DNA of 64,000 nucleotides from Luzula sylvatica. Lineage: Eukaryota; Streptophyta; Magnoliopsida; Poales; Juncaceae. The stretch is taken from positions 28,223,115 to 28,287,114 of the forward strand of contig OX326959.1 in the NCBI GenBank assembly GCA_946800325.1, given 5' to 3'. Positions 35,950 through 51,765 of this stretch are shown piece by piece. The notes beneath the pieces were generated by a model. That model ran no database searches and had not been told where the DNA came from. It was given only the letters and a program-made list of their open reading frames with translations. Every line of letters starts with the position of its first letter. The first letter of the stretch is position 1. The position numbers and the translations under genes were made by a program.

Positions 35950-36622
35950 TCAAGAATTCTCGTTTGGTTGGACTTCGGTCGAATCCTGCTCGGCCGCCTT
36001 CCTTTTCTTATCTGCTTCCTTCTTCCCCGCATTTTTCTTTCTGAATTCTGATCGATTAAGAACGAACAAAAGAATTTCAGAGCTAATAATACACTACATT
36101 TGCGTAAAAGAAAGATTTGAAGAAATATGAGAGGTATTGAACCTTGTAAAGAAGCCCTGAGAGGATCGATGAATTCGGGGAATTCGATGTCATCAAGTGC
36201 TTTCAGTACATCCTCTGCGTTAATCGTCTGTCTCTTTGATTCTTTGCAAATATCATTTGCACTGATTAACAAGCATAAAATACCAATTACGGTGAATTTC
36301 TCGAGAAATTGCAAAATATTGAAATTGATGGATGAACAAATTAATGAGAGAGAAGGGGGTATTACGTGGCAGAGAGATAGTGGATGAAGATACGAGCACT
36401 CTCTCCAAAAGCAATCAATGAATCCTTGCTCACACTCACTTCTGGTTCGTCCTCTCCGCCCAGATCTGAGAGTTTGTCCTTCACCAAACGACGCACTATA
36501 GCCCGAGGTAGTTCCTCCACCGTTACCTCCGGCGGCGCAGATGTCGATGCCTTCTCCGCCGGATCTGGAACTGGCGGGGTAGAAGCTCCTTCGTCCGCTC
36601 CTTCTCCTCCCTTCTTCGCCAT
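35950..36622 (-). CDS. NF-YB/DPB4-type histone-fold protein, copy 1
   Basis: Three exons, 36622-36366, 36261-36143 and 36047-35950, joining in frame to 157 residues. A histone fold fills residues 36-122: LPRAIVRRLVKDKL, VSKDSLIAFGESARIFIHYL, then TANDICKESKRQTINAEDVL and IEFPEFIDPL. This is closest to the small DNA polymerase epsilon subunit Dpb4/POLE3 (NF-YB11 group in plants) and not to CCAAT-binding NF-YB1-10, which carry a different helix 1. Such subunits pair with a DPB3/NF-YC-like partner in the replicative polymerase and chromatin complexes. The tail is Lys-rich (KKNAGKKEADKKRK). A near-identical copy lies at 49982-50635. Confidence 0.88.
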
Positions 36623-37998
36623 TTCTGTCTCTCACTGTTATCTCGTTAACTTCGGCTGAAGTCTTAAACCCTCGCGCGGATTGAATAGCGAAATCAGCAA
36701 AGCTCACGTTTTCGCGGGCTAATGAGTGTTGTTTTGCGTATAAAACCCTGAGAATATTCATATAACAAACGAATTAACAGAAGTGTTTTTAAGCGTTATT
36801 TCTAAAACCCACGTATTTATTTATACAAATTTACGAAATATTTTTTAATTTTAGAACGTATTTAAATGATTTTTATCCATCATTTTATTCGTATTTTTCT
36901 TAATTAATCGACGAAACTAACGTCAACCTAAATTAATGATATATTATACTTTTCAAATACATTGTCGTTTAAAATTTGAATTTGAAAAAATTGTTATTTT
37001 ATATGCATGAATATTTTTGTTGGTTTCAATATTATTATTGTTTTGAATATCTTATTTCATTATTTGAAACGACGATAAGTTATCTGTGTGTTGTATGACT
37101 ACTTTTAAAATTAGTTGAATAAAATAGAGAATAAAATATATTTTTTTGACACGTTATTTCATTCTCAAACTTAGAAAATAATCATCAATTTCTAAAATTG
37201 TTATGTTTTTTAAGCTTGGAGGAGTGACAGATTTGGGTCTTTTGGGAGAGAAGAAGGGAATGCAATGTTTACGAAAACATATTTGAAAATTTTAATATAA
37301 TATTAATTAATTTAGATTGGTGTTCGTTTCGTAGATTAAAAAAGAAAGATATGGAGAATACATTAATAAAATCTTCTAAATATATTCCATGATTAAAAAA
37401 AGTTATTTTGAACCTCATAATTCAAAAAAAAAAAAAAGTTATTTTGAGAATTTCGATAGAAATATAGATAATTGTTCTAGACTCGAAAATTTTAGCCCTA
37501 CAAATAACACTTTCTTTTTTTGTAGTGATGCGAATAAATTTAGAAATATATTATTTATTATTTTATTTTATTCTAATTTTGTAGTTTATGTTTATAATAT
37601 TGTTTTTTTTATGCAATGAACGGGACGGATTTTACTAAAGCCGGGGGCCAGAACATTCCGCCATTGCAGTAAATAAAAAACCTATATAAATCTTACCTCA
37701 TTGACGAAGGTTAGAACAATTCCGGCAAGCCAGTAAATAAAAAACTAAATCAGAATCTCTAAATCAGCAAAAAAGATGATGAAAGAATCAGCAAGTGATT
37801 TAAGTAGATGAAATAAACTAATCTTCTACGCTATCGGATTTGGGCGGCATCTCGCTTCTTCTCTATTTATTGCAGTAAAAATCGAGAGAGAAAAGGAGAA
37901 GAAAGTACTCGAAGAGAAGGGCTAGAGTAGGAATTAAAGATTTCCCGCCTAAATTATGCATGTGTTCGTTAACTTCATTTGTACGGTTTCTCCCGACG
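36623..37998. other. Upstream region of the histone-fold gene and AT-rich spacer
   Basis: The first 150 bases (to about 36775) are the gene's promoter and leader and are also present beside copy 2. The remainder is AT-rich; a short piece, GCAGTAAATAAAAAACC/GCCAGTAAATAAAAAAC, repeats at about 37664 and 37729. No gene was seen. Confidence 0.45.
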
Positions 37999-38294
37999 TT
38001 AAGAAAGTATAATACCCTAATGATATATTTTACTATGTTGCGCGGATAATCCAAAAAACCGATTTTACTCGGTAAGAAAGTATAATACTCTAAATGATAT
38101 ATTTTACTATGTTGCGCGGATACTTCAATAAACAAATTTTACCCATTAAGAAAGTATAAAAGTATAAATGATATATTTTACTATGTTGCGCGGATACTCC
38201 AAAAAACCGATTTTATCAATTAAGAAAGTATAATTCTCTAATGATATATTTTACTACATTGCGCAGATACTCCAAAAAGCCGATTTTATCAGTA
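37999..38294. repeat. 74-bp tandem repeat, four copies
   Basis: TAAGAAAGTATAA starts at 37999, 38073, 38147 and 38221, an exact 74-base period. Each unit also has ATGATATATTTTACTAyGTTGCG (y mostly T) and CCAAAAAACCGATTTTA. Copies differ by a few substitutions. The minus-strand open frame across it is a translation of the repeat. Confidence 0.92.
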
Positions 38295-38560
38295 TCGTAT
38301 TATAAATCATATGTTAAAATGTCGTAACCCCATATCCGATACATATCGCCGTATCTGTGCAACACAATGTACTTAATGATGTATTTAAGGATATATTGAC
38401 AATTAACGAAAAACAAAACAAACACAACATATGCTAAGTTAAACCCTTTGTATATGTTAAATCGAACCTGTTTATTTGTATATGTTAAATAACTTAAATT
38501 AGACCGGCTTACTCTTATCAATATGGGTGGACTCGAAGGAACTTCATATCATCACTATAA

Positions 38561-38873
38561 TAGTAGGAAACTGGCAGTTGCAGGAAACCAATATATGAAT
38601 ATCAGGAAACTATGATAGCAGGAATATGCAAAAGTTATGAGCGTAGGATGTTTAAAAGACGTTTGATGAAAATCATAGGATTATATGTAGGAAATGAGTA
38701 AAATATTTTATGATTGTATTATTTTTTGTGAAATTCTATAACTAAAATATTTATTTCTTAATTATATAAAAATATAATTAATTGTTAAATATATTATTAT
38801 TATTATTAATATTATTATTATTATTATTACAATTATTATTATGATTTATTATTATTATTAATTGATAAATACA

Positions 38874-38917
<44 letters not shown>

Positions 38918-39369
38918 AATTTCTTAATACATTATTATTATTATAGATACGGTATTTGATCAGATTTCGAATACATATACGGTATTCGATATCTGATTTC
39001 AAATACGAATATGAATACGAATACGGTATGATATCCTATTTCGAATAGGAATATGAATACGGTATTCAATATCCGATTTCAAATATGAATACGATATTCG
39101 ATGAAAATACGAATATAAATGAATAAATTAGATAAGAAATTTGGTTACTTGTTTTTTTTTTTAATAATTTCTCTCACCTCGATCCTACCCAAAAATCAAG
39201 TTAGACACAAGTTTTGAAAGGCATCAAATTTGGTCACAATTCCTTGGTTTGGTTAGGGTAGGAAGTAATTCCGTGAGTAAATGGAGACCGAACATCCAAA
39301 TTTCTTTCCTAGCTAATTCATGGTTTCCTAGTTAAACCATGATTCAATACTTACCCTCCGAACAGGGCC
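38561..39369. mobile_element. Diverged PIF/Harbinger-type relic, reverse orientation
   Basis: The right end reads CTCCGAACAGGGCC followed by TAA (39370-39372), the reverse complement of the GGCCCTGTTCG left end of the element at 21561 with its TTA flank. The left part (TAGGAAACTGGCAGTTGCAGG, GATTATATGTAGGAAATGAG, TTATGATTGTATTATTT) is the complement of 22920-23100 in that element. AAT/ATT arrays again fill the centre (38788-38945), followed by a degenerate GATACGGTATTCGAT repeat (38945-39115). The far-left end is missing, so the copy is truncated. Confidence 0.7.
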
Positions 39370-39372
39370 TAA

Positions 39373-40485
39373 TAGTATCATGTTCCCCATTCGTCTGGAC
39401 CGGCAGCAAAAATATTCTTTGTGGGCTTTAATATTTGTAGGTTTGTTTACATTCCAATTCTTTTTTCATGGGTAAAATCAGTACATGCATTTTGAAGATC
39501 TCATTCAAAATACTATAAAACTAATACAATTTTTCAATACAGAATACAAAAACATAAATAGCACAAACATTATTTCAACCAAGAATGTCATTGATGATGT
39601 AAATAGCACAAGTATTGTTTCAACAAAGAGGGTCGTGATGATAACCATGGCACATGGCACGAAGAAAAAGATAGTTTCTTGTTCATAATTTTCACAATAT
39701 AATCACAAAACCTTCGTCTCAGAAACTCCATCATGATCGAGTTCAATAAATAATTAAATACAAATCAAATCAAAAGGAGAAGGTACCGCTTCCGCATGGT
39801 AATGAAAACCAATAATGTTTTGCACCCCACTACTATTACCCAACCCCAAATCTTTAAATGGAACTAATTTAATGATTATGAATGTTAAAAAGGAAATTAA
39901 ACAAGGGCGCGCGGATTGTGTGTGTGATAATAGTGCATGGTGTGTATCGTAACATCTTCATTCCTTGTTTTTAAACACGTGTCATATTCTTAAAATATAT
40001 CTGATTACTATCTTAAAGGTTTCCAAATTTAAGCCTTTTTTTTTTCTTCAATGCGAATCTTTAAGTTGAAGTTTTTGGTTGTAATGAGAAAACATTTTGT
40101 GTTTAAGTTGAGGGATCAAAAAGTTGTAAATTTGCAGAAAGATTCAATCTGATATTATTTTAAAAGGTTGATAAATTAGCTAAATCAACGTTTTCAAATT
40201 ATGAAAATAAGTAATGGGGATGGAAGTTAAATTATGAAAATGAGTGGGATGGACAGGTGAGTTGTGTGATAAAGATAGTTAAGATAGAAATCACGAAACC
40301 TTAAAAAGGCTAATATTGGTCGATAATGAGAAAAGAAACACTCCTCTAAATTGTTAATATTTATGTGCAGATACTCGGTTTAAAACCCTAAACCCTGAAA
40401 AGAACGAGGACAATATAATGGAGAGCTAACGTGCCTAGTCGATTATAACGGAATATCTAATCATTCGAGAGGAAACATAGACAAC

Positions 40486-40537
<52 letters not shown>

Positions 40538-41454
40538 ATATGGTAAAGAACTTACATGAGCTGCTAACACACGAGAAATATATACCTATAAAGGAAAAAG
40601 TAAACAAGTCAGTCTCGGTACAGAATGAATCACAGTTACAAACTCAAATCGGTAGACAAACAAAACAAAAAAAGATTAAAATAAAAATGTTAAATTGTAA
40701 CAAAACTAAATTTTGAGGATAAATTCTACCTTTCTAAACACGACAGCACGCCTCGGAGCATCCAGAGAATTCCAACTCGAATGAATGCTTAACAACACAA
40801 AACGAAAAATGGGATTTAATAACCACCAAAAAGATACTTATACGAACAACAAAATAAACTACTCGTATTGTCAGAAGAATTAATCACTTTAATAGATGTT
40901 TAAATTAGACTTTTTTTAGGGTTAAAAAAAGAAATCAATTCCGAGGAATTGCAAACAAAAATAAGCTACCCAATTCAACTAACCAAAGGTACCTTCATTT
41001 TATTGGGCATCTAAAACCGTGCCGATACTCCCAAAATCCTGTCAGAGAGAACCTGAATTAAATAAACAATTAGAATCTCCAAAGCCCCAAAAGAAAATAG
41101 AAGAAAAAAAATCTTTCGTCTCCCTCATATAACATTCCTGATATGTTACTAGTACAAACCTTACGGAGATAAATATCTGAAATAACTTGCAGTAAATTAA
41201 GAAGGAAATAAAAAGAAAAGAAAGAAAAGGTTTTACAATAAGATTAAAACTTAAAATGCCTCTCTTAAGGGGCAAAAGTTATCTTACAAGAAACACGAAA
41301 ATAATCTTCATTCAACCTTCCATGTAGATAAGATAATCACTTCCCCCTCTCCACATAATCACTAGAATCGATCTATCTCCAAAAGGAAGGGAAGAACTAA
41401 CTGTAATTTATTCATCAGAAATAATTAACGTTGATTTATTATTAAATAAAAGTT
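39373..41454. other. Intergenic region with (GA)n microsatellite
   Basis: AT-rich DNA with a (GA)24 tract at 40487-40534 and a telo-box-like AAACCCTAAACCC at about 40382-40394. The part nearest 41454 is presumably the 3' untranslated region of the PRP4-type kinase gene. No further gene was recognised. Confidence 0.5.
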
Positions 41455-45144
<3,690 letters not shown>

Positions 45145-45164
45145 CGTCCTTCCGATCGCGCTAG

Positions 45165-45181
45165 AGTTAGGGTTAGGGTTA
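45165..45181 (-). promoter_or_regulatory. Telomere-like motif in the PRP4K leader
   Basis: GTTAGGGTTAGGGTTA, two and a half plant-like telomeric units, lies about 20 bases before the start codon on the gene's strand (as TAACCCTAACCCTAAC). Similar telo-boxes are found in leaders of many plant growth-related genes. Confidence 0.6.
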
Positions 45182-45571
45182 CCGATCTCCCGAATCCGAA
45201 TCGTATCGGATCAAGATCGAGCTGAACACAACAATTATCCAAAAATACAGGAAATAAACAAAGGGGAAAAAATAACAAAAATATCCTTCGAGGGTAAAAA
45301 AGAGGGAAGAATTGGCTAGAGAGAGAAAGAGAGACGACGAGGTCGACAAATTGGGAAAGGGAAGGTCATCCGGAAACGCGGATATTTGTTGAGAGAGAGA
45401 AACTGATTACTTATTCATTATATACACCTGGTGTACAAATAACCCTTTATTAATACTTTACATTAGCAAATTATAGTGTATGAACCGACACCAGGGAGAA
45501 AGTAAATTTTTTTATTTTTTATTTTTTTCAAAAGATATCTTTGTTCTTTCAATATTGTATTGTTTAACTTA

Positions 45572-45601
45572 CTAGAAAAATAACCCGCGCTTCGCTGCGA
45601 G
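45572..45601 (-). mobile_element. Candidate Helitron 3' end
   Basis: On the minus strand the sequence reads a GC-rich hairpin (CTCGCAGCGAAGCGCGGG, imperfect stem) then TTATTTTT and a terminal CTAG followed by T. Hairpin plus CTRR end, with T as the next base, is the Helitron 3' signature. The element body would extend to higher coordinates; its 5' end was not found. Confidence 0.5.
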
Positions 45602-48419
45602 TTTTTTTTTATATAATTGTCCATTGAATTTTGTTAATGTTTTTTCTCTGTGATTTGTTATTTTATTTAATTTTTTGAGGAAAATCCTGGATCACGAATA
45701 GTGCTCATTTTTTTATTCAATTTTTATATGATACCAACGAGACTCGAACTCATAATCTATGAATTTGTTATTTATTTTATTGATAGTAAAAAAAATATAT
45801 AAATTTAGTTTTCTTATCAAAGAAACATAAAAATATTTAACCAAAATATAATGCAATGGGTAGGTTTCTCTTTTCTTCTCGTTGTCTTCTTAATCAGAAA
45901 AAATTAATAACGAAATAACTAACATTGCTATCATTAGTTATCAGCAAAGAAAAAATACAAAATACAGTACTAACTAAAATATAAATGGAGGTGTAACATG
46001 TTAACAACGTTTGTTTAAGATTATATTTATTCAAAAAGAATATGTATATATTAATGATGATGATCAAAATGTACTTGTTATATTTATTTATATGAATAGT
46101 CTAGAGATGAGAATGAAAAAAGACATGATTGACATGTGTTGATGTGCATTAATGCGTGAGTGACTTGAGGAGAAAAAAATTGAGGTCATGACTTATTTTC
46201 ATTTGATTTTGAAGATCAAAGGAGAGATAGTTTGGAATTATACATGTGTTGATGTTCATTTGATGGCATAGTAATTAGTAAGTGCATTGAAAGAAAAGGA
46301 AAGATACAAATACATTAATTATGTTTAGTGTACAAATGAATCCCAAAAGTAATTAAAAGAAATGAGAAATAGTTTGGAATTATTATTACCATTTGGAAAA
46401 ATAATATGTTTGAAGGATGGGAGGAAGTTTAATTTAAGAAATTACTTCTAACATTTATAATTTATAACAAAAATAGAACTAATAATTCATTTTAGACTAT
46501 AAAAAATAATTTATGCTCAATGTATAAATTGATGTAAAGAACACTGAACACTAACTCGTACATTGGCATGGGTGATAAGAAGATAGGACATCACGGGAAA
46601 AAGAAATAAATTCTAAACAAACAAAGATGGATCAAATCATACAAAAACATATCTAATTGTAAACTACATTCTCATATAATCTCACAAACCATAAAAAACC
46701 CGCAAAACAAACTCTGAACATGATACACACTTTACGACATATATTTGTGGAACAATTTAACAATGGTTATAAGATCACTATTGAATTTTATGCTGCAATC
46801 AAAACAATAAGTTCATTTATTAAGTCAAAACCGAATTACATATACTATGAAAATACGATTAGGATGAACTATAGAGTGACTACATTTATGAAGATGCACA
46901 TTTTTCAATCCATCTTCTCTCTTCAGCTCCTTCCGCAACCATCCTTCACGACAACAACAAAAAACAAGTTTTGAGAATTACAAAATTATATAAAACATAC
47001 CTATCCGCCCACAGCTTTTATTCTCTTGATTTCGGAAAGAGAAAAAGATGTAGTTTCCATGCGGACAATGAGGTTTTGTTAAAAACCTTGACTCGTCCTC
47101 CACAAGATATTACCTATATATATTTGGAGATCTACAAAATTAGTGAAATATAATATTTTATGTACCTTGGTAATTAATTGAAGCAAGGTTGAATTATCAT
47201 TTTTCCATCCTTACCGGGTCGACCCGTTTCGACTTGTACTGGTGTATACCTTCTTCTCCTTCTCCATAATCTCCATCGTATTCCCTTCAATTCCTTATGT
47301 AAAGAGCTTAGCTTTTTGTTAGCATTAAACATATTTATAAAGTATATATTTCATTTTAGTCCCTGAATTTCAAGGGTACATTTGTAATTTAGGAAACTTG
47401 ATGAGAAAAGTTAAAAAATAACAGCCCACATAATGGTGTGTTTATTGATGGTACCAAGTTGGTACAAAGCTATTAACATAATTAGAAGGTAATCATACCT
47501 GAAACATGCTGCGCCGATGCAGCACCTGAATTTCATAAATTTTGTATTTACCTTGGCACATTTGGAAAAAGAGATGAAATCAAGATTGGTGAGATGGCGA
47601 ATGCATTACTGAATCCATATCACATCATATCTATGTGCTTCTGACGTGAATTCCTATTATTTTATTTACTGATTTCAAAGTTATTACAAAATGCAAAATA
47701 TATTTATTTAAATAAAAAATTGGAAAATGGAAAAACCTCAAGAGGCTACAAAACAAATTGGAGGCTTTGTGTGTATCTTCTGCTCGCATAATATTATTAT
47801 CTTAAAGATCAATTTTCACAAGCCGCTTATAAAAAATCTGATACCGGTCGACAAGATCAACCAGTACACAGAAAATAACATTTTCTTTGATCCAATTTAT
47901 GATTAAGTATATAGAGTGAAACAAGCATGTTGACAAAACAATCAAACTGCGCCAATACGCCAATACACAACTAAAACAGTGAGTTAAGTACATAAATTCA
48001 ACCTTAATCTAAAAAAATTATCTACAAGTTTTAGAGCGATAAAATTGAAACTAATTACCTTGTTAATATCCCCGTACTTTTCGACGAAGCCGATGAAGTT
48101 GTGCCAGTTGTCAACTCTGGCTCCTCGAGAGGTTTCACATGAAAATAAGGCCTTGTCATAGCCCGATCCAAACGGCCCGATTATTTTATTCTCATATTCT
48201 TTAGCCCTCTTGAACATCTCGTCTCTAATTGAAACGTATTAGTCCAACTAATCGGCTTCAAGATTTTCCGTACGAGGTTGGTTCGATTCATCAACACCGT
48301 CTCTACAGTTATGTTTGTTCGCACCAGCTTCTGAATTAGTCGGTACCGCTGTTTGCACGACGACGATTTGCCGCGGCAAATCTGGCACATGTCTCTCACA
48401 AAGAAAAAAAGAAAAAGAA
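45602..48419. other. Repeat-rich intergenic region, no recognised gene
   Basis: Possibly the body of the Helitron whose 3' end is at 45572. Minus-strand frames at 47984-48217 and 48181-48447 have balanced composition (for example RGARVDNWHNFIGFVEKYGD) and look like exon fragments, but I do not recognise the family and the frames are interrupted. The rest is AT-rich. Confidence 0.4.
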
Positions 48420-48835
48420 AATCAGGAAATACCCGATTCAGCGGCACGAAGCATCTAGTACCAGCCTCGCCTCTTCCTCAAGTTCAGTTGCCTCCACCCA
48501 CTCCTCTCTCGCTCTTTCTGTTTCTTGTGCTTTCTCTTCACTGGGAATAAGTTTTTTTTTCTTCAATGCCCCAATTAGATGGAGGAAAAGAATCAATTTA
48601 GAACAAATAAAAATCGTTTTAAGAAGAGAAAATAAACCAGTTTCGAAAACGATTAGTGACTCTTTCAGCATAATTAAAAAAAAAACGAAAAAAAAGAAAA
48701 AAAAGAAATCAGGAAATACCCGATTCAGCGGGTAGAAGCGCCCAATACCAGTCTCCCCTCCTCCTCCAGCATCATTAGGCGCGCATTTCTCTCTCGCTCT
48801 TTCTGTTTCGTGTGCTCTTTCTTCACTGCGAAAAA
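48420..48835. repeat. Two direct repeats of about 130 bp
   Basis: AATCAGGAAATACCCGATTC, then AGCGGCACGAAGC or AGCGGGTAGAAGC, ACCAG, and finally CTCTCTCGCTCTTTCTGTTT recur in the same order at 48418-48548 and 48706-48835, 288 bases apart. The intervening segment is AT-rich with an A-run. The phrase CAGCATCATTAGGCG from the second copy also occurs at about 60377. Confidence 0.75.
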
Positions 48836-49119
48836 GGTTCGTTCATATCTTTTCAGCATGTTGTGTGCTCAGTTGACGCTTCTTACTGCTTGTTCAAGGT
48901 TCTTTGGCTTCATGGGGAGATCTTCTCGTTCCTCTGAAGCTCACCGCAACGGTCCCGAAGGCAGTCGCTTATTCAAGCCGCTCTTGCTGGCTTCAGTCCA
49001 CGAGAGAGAGGCGCGCGGGAGAGGGGGGTATGGGTGAAGAGAGAGGCAGTTGTCAAGCCTTTCTTTTGATGGGCTCAGTCGGCGAGAGAGAAGCGAGGGA
49101 GAGAGAGAGGGTAGGGGCG

Positions 49120-49178
<59 letters not shown>

Positions 49179-49181
49179 CGG
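49120..49181. repeat. (GA)n and (GGTATG)n microsatellites
   Basis: A (GA)n tract at about 49119-49146 passes directly into five to six units of GGTATG up to about 49180. The open frame at 48904-49197 owes its end to this repeat. Confidence 0.9.
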
Positions 49182-49981
49182 AAAGGAAAGAGCGTAGGGT
49201 AGTGAGTTAGGTTATGTTCTTAACGAACGGACGAGATGCAAGCATAGTTTGAAGAGTTGGATTAACCCGAACGTGGCAAGCTATTGATGCAGTTATTGAA
49301 ATATTAATGGGAGGAGTCAATTATTTTGTATGTTAATTTTTCATAAAAATAATAAATGAATATTAGAATTATATATTTATATATTTATAATATATAATAA
49401 TAAATTTTTTGAAAGCATAATATATTAAAAAAAAGTTAATGAAAAGAACGAAAAATATTTTAAAAATATCTATAAAAGTTACGGAGTTTTTAAATATTTC
49501 GTCTTTCATATAGAAATAATCGAACCATGTTGTATTATTTTTCACATCTAAAATTATATTGCTAAAAAAAATATATCAAAAAAAATATTATATTTTATTG
49601 TTAAACATAAAAAATTAATATTTTTAAAATTAGCTTACGCGTTCATTACAAAAAAAAAAATTGCATTCATATGTAAATAGTAAATACATACTTTATTTTC
49701 TCTAATAAAAAATATTTTTGGACGAACTTCTTTTTGTATATTTAGTAATTTACTAAGGAAAATGTTACATCCTCTTTTTCCCTTCTCAACTAGTATTTAT
49801 TCAAAGAATTTTGGATAATTTGGACTAAAATAGGTTCTGCATTATCCACAATTGGGGGTTAATGAGGCGTAAATAAGTGATTCAGAAATCAATGACGAGT
49901 CTTTATTAGAAGATACAAAATAGTTCAAATTTCAGGTTAACATAACATTAAAAAAAATCTCGTCTTCGTGAAACAAGAGAT
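49182..49981. other. AT-rich spacer before histone-fold copy 2
   Basis: No gene. Homology to the 3' flank of copy 1 begins at about 49910 (TTCAAATTTC, GGTAACATAACATTAAAAAA-type text), marking the edge of the duplicated block. Confidence 0.5.
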
Positions 49982-50635
49982 TCAAGAATTCTCGTTTGGT
50001 TGGACTTCAGTCGACTCCTGCTCTGCCGCCTTCCTTTTCTTATCTGCTTCCTTCTTCCCCGCATTTTTCTTTCTGAATTCTGATCGATTAAGAACGAACA
50101 AAAGAATTTCAGAGCTAATAATACACTACATTTGCGTAAAAGAAAGATTTGAAGAAATATGAGAGGTATTGAACCTTGTAAAGAAGCCCTGAGAGGATCG
50201 ATGAATTCGGGGAATTCGATTTCATCAAGTGCTTTCAGTACATCCTCTGCGTTAATCGTCTGTCTCTTTGATTCTTTGCAGATATCATTTGCACTGATTA
50301 ACAAGCATAAAACACCAATTAAGATGAATTTGAAATTGATGGATGAACAAATTAAAGAGAGAGAAGGGGATGAATTACGTGGCAGAGAGATAGTGGACGA
50401 AGATACGAGCACACTCTCCAAAAGCAAGCAGTGAATCCTTGCTCATACTCACTTCTGGTTCATCCTCTCCGCCCAGGTATGAGAGTTTATCCTTCACCAA
50501 ACGACGCACTATAGCTCGAGGTAGTTCCACCACCGCTACCTCCGGCGGCGTAGATGTCGATGCCTTCTCTGCCGGATCCGGAACTGGCGGAGTAGAAGCT
50601 CCTTCGTCCGCTCCTTCTTCTCCCTTCTTCGCCAT
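49982..50635 (-). CDS. NF-YB/DPB4-type histone-fold protein, copy 2
   Basis: Exons 50635-50379, 50293-50175 and 50079-49982 have the same lengths (257, 119, 98) and splice sites as copy 1 and give 157 residues. By eye there are 11 differences from copy 1: G6E, A29T, T34A, E36V, D53Y, V64M, I70L, S75C, I80V, D110E and D147E. Most are mild; D53Y between helix 1 and helix 2 and S75C are less so. Introns and the upstream promoter are also shared (to about 50775), with an 18-base deletion in intron 1, so the copy arose at the DNA level and not through RNA. No stop or frameshift is present, so it may still be expressed. Same role as copy 1 or early divergence. Confidence 0.85.
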
Positions 50636-50828
50636 TTCTGTCTCTCACCGTATTTCGTTTCGGCTAAAACCCTCGCGCGAAATGAATAGCGAAATCAGCA
50701 ATTCTCACGTTTTCGCGGGCTATTGAGTGTTGTTTTGCGTATAAAACCCTGAGAATATTCATATTCATATTTAGTATCAACGACCCAGGTGTAAACAAAC
50801 GAATTAATAAATCACAAAGAAAAGTGAG

Positions 50829-51306
50829 AAATTTTCAAAAAACCCCCTATCTTTTTTGAATATTCTAAAAAACCACCTATCTTTTTGGAAACTCCAAAAA
50901 CCCCCTCTACAAACATTTATTTTTATTATTGTTCATCTTATTATTATTTTATGTTGGTTTTTTTAGAAAAAAAATATAAAAGTCAAATATATATAATGTA
51001 TGAATATTAAAATTATATAAATATAACATATGATAATTTTTTTTTTTTAATTATTATAAGCTAAAAAAAATTAGAACTTTTTAAAAATTAATACAAATAA
51101 CAAAAATATTCTTTTAGTTGCTACAAATGTAGATGAAGGGTATTTTGGTCATAAATTTTTTTTTAACACAATTCATGGTTAACTTTAACCCCATAGGGGG
51201 TATTTGAAAATAAAAATTTGGTAGAGGGATTTTTTTGGAGTTTCCAAAAAGATAGGGATTTTTTTAGAATATCCAAAAAAGATAGGGGTTTTTTTGAAAA
51301 TTCCCC
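50829..51306. mobile_element. Inverted-repeat MITE (about 480 bp)
   Basis: The left arm AAATTTTCAAAAAACCCCC, TATCTTTTTTGAATATTC, TATCTTTTTGGAAACTCC is mirrored on the right (GGAGTTTCCAAAAAGATAGG, GAATATCCAAAAAAGATAGG, TTTTTGAAAATTCCCC), giving arms of about 90 bases with a further internal partial match. No coding capacity; the target duplication is uncertain. It lies directly upstream of histone-fold copy 2 (start at 50635). Confidence 0.75.
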
Positions 51307-51596
51307 ATAAATAAAATTCCAAGAAATAAACTCGAGTTGAATATATGGATTATGTTGGTTTTGAATTTTTGTTCTTTCTAAATAGATCATGTTGATGTCA
51401 TAATATTTTGATTTATTAATATAATTATGCAAATATTTTGATTCATTTTAATATATGGATTAATGTCGGAGGAATATATCATATTATAAAATAGTTTAAT
51501 CTTTTTATGTAATTGTAACTTTAATGCTAAAATAGAGAAAATAGCTACAAAATTAAAATCTCCGCAGCGTGGCGAGGACTTCAAATTTAATACATA

Positions 51597-51626
51597 CTAG
51601 CTTTGCCACCCGCGCAAATGCGCGGG
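51597..51626 (-). mobile_element. Helitron 3' end with perfect hairpin
   Basis: On the minus strand: CCCGCGC-ATTT-GCGCGGG, a perfect 7-base-pair stem with a 4-base loop, then TGGCAAAG and terminal CTAG followed by T. Hairpin about 10 bases before a CTRR end and insertion next to T are the diagnostic features of Helitron 3' ends. The body runs to higher coordinates and so includes the tandem array at 51766-53372. The 5' end and any Rep/helicase gene were not found in the window. Confidence 0.75.
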
Positions 51627-51765
51627 GCATATTTTTTATTATTTTTTATGTGCATTGTTGTTTTAGTGTTTTGTATTTTGTTGTATTGGTATGTGAAAGT
51701 TTTCATGTATGTGTTACAAACAAAGGTCATATGCATTCAAAAGAAATTAAATAAATCAATGATTT

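Noticed and set aside
37999..38294. CRISPR-like regular repeats (also the 344-bp array at 51766)
   Set aside because: The units are contiguous with no unique spacers, and the genome is a plant's.
45165..45181. Interstitial telomere sequence
   Set aside because: Only two and a half units, positioned in a gene leader as a telo-box; there is no telomere array.
45700..45775. Second SINE with a B-box-like motif on the minus strand
   Set aside because: Only the B-box-like part (GAGTTCGAGTCTCG) is visible; no A box, tail or target duplication could be placed.
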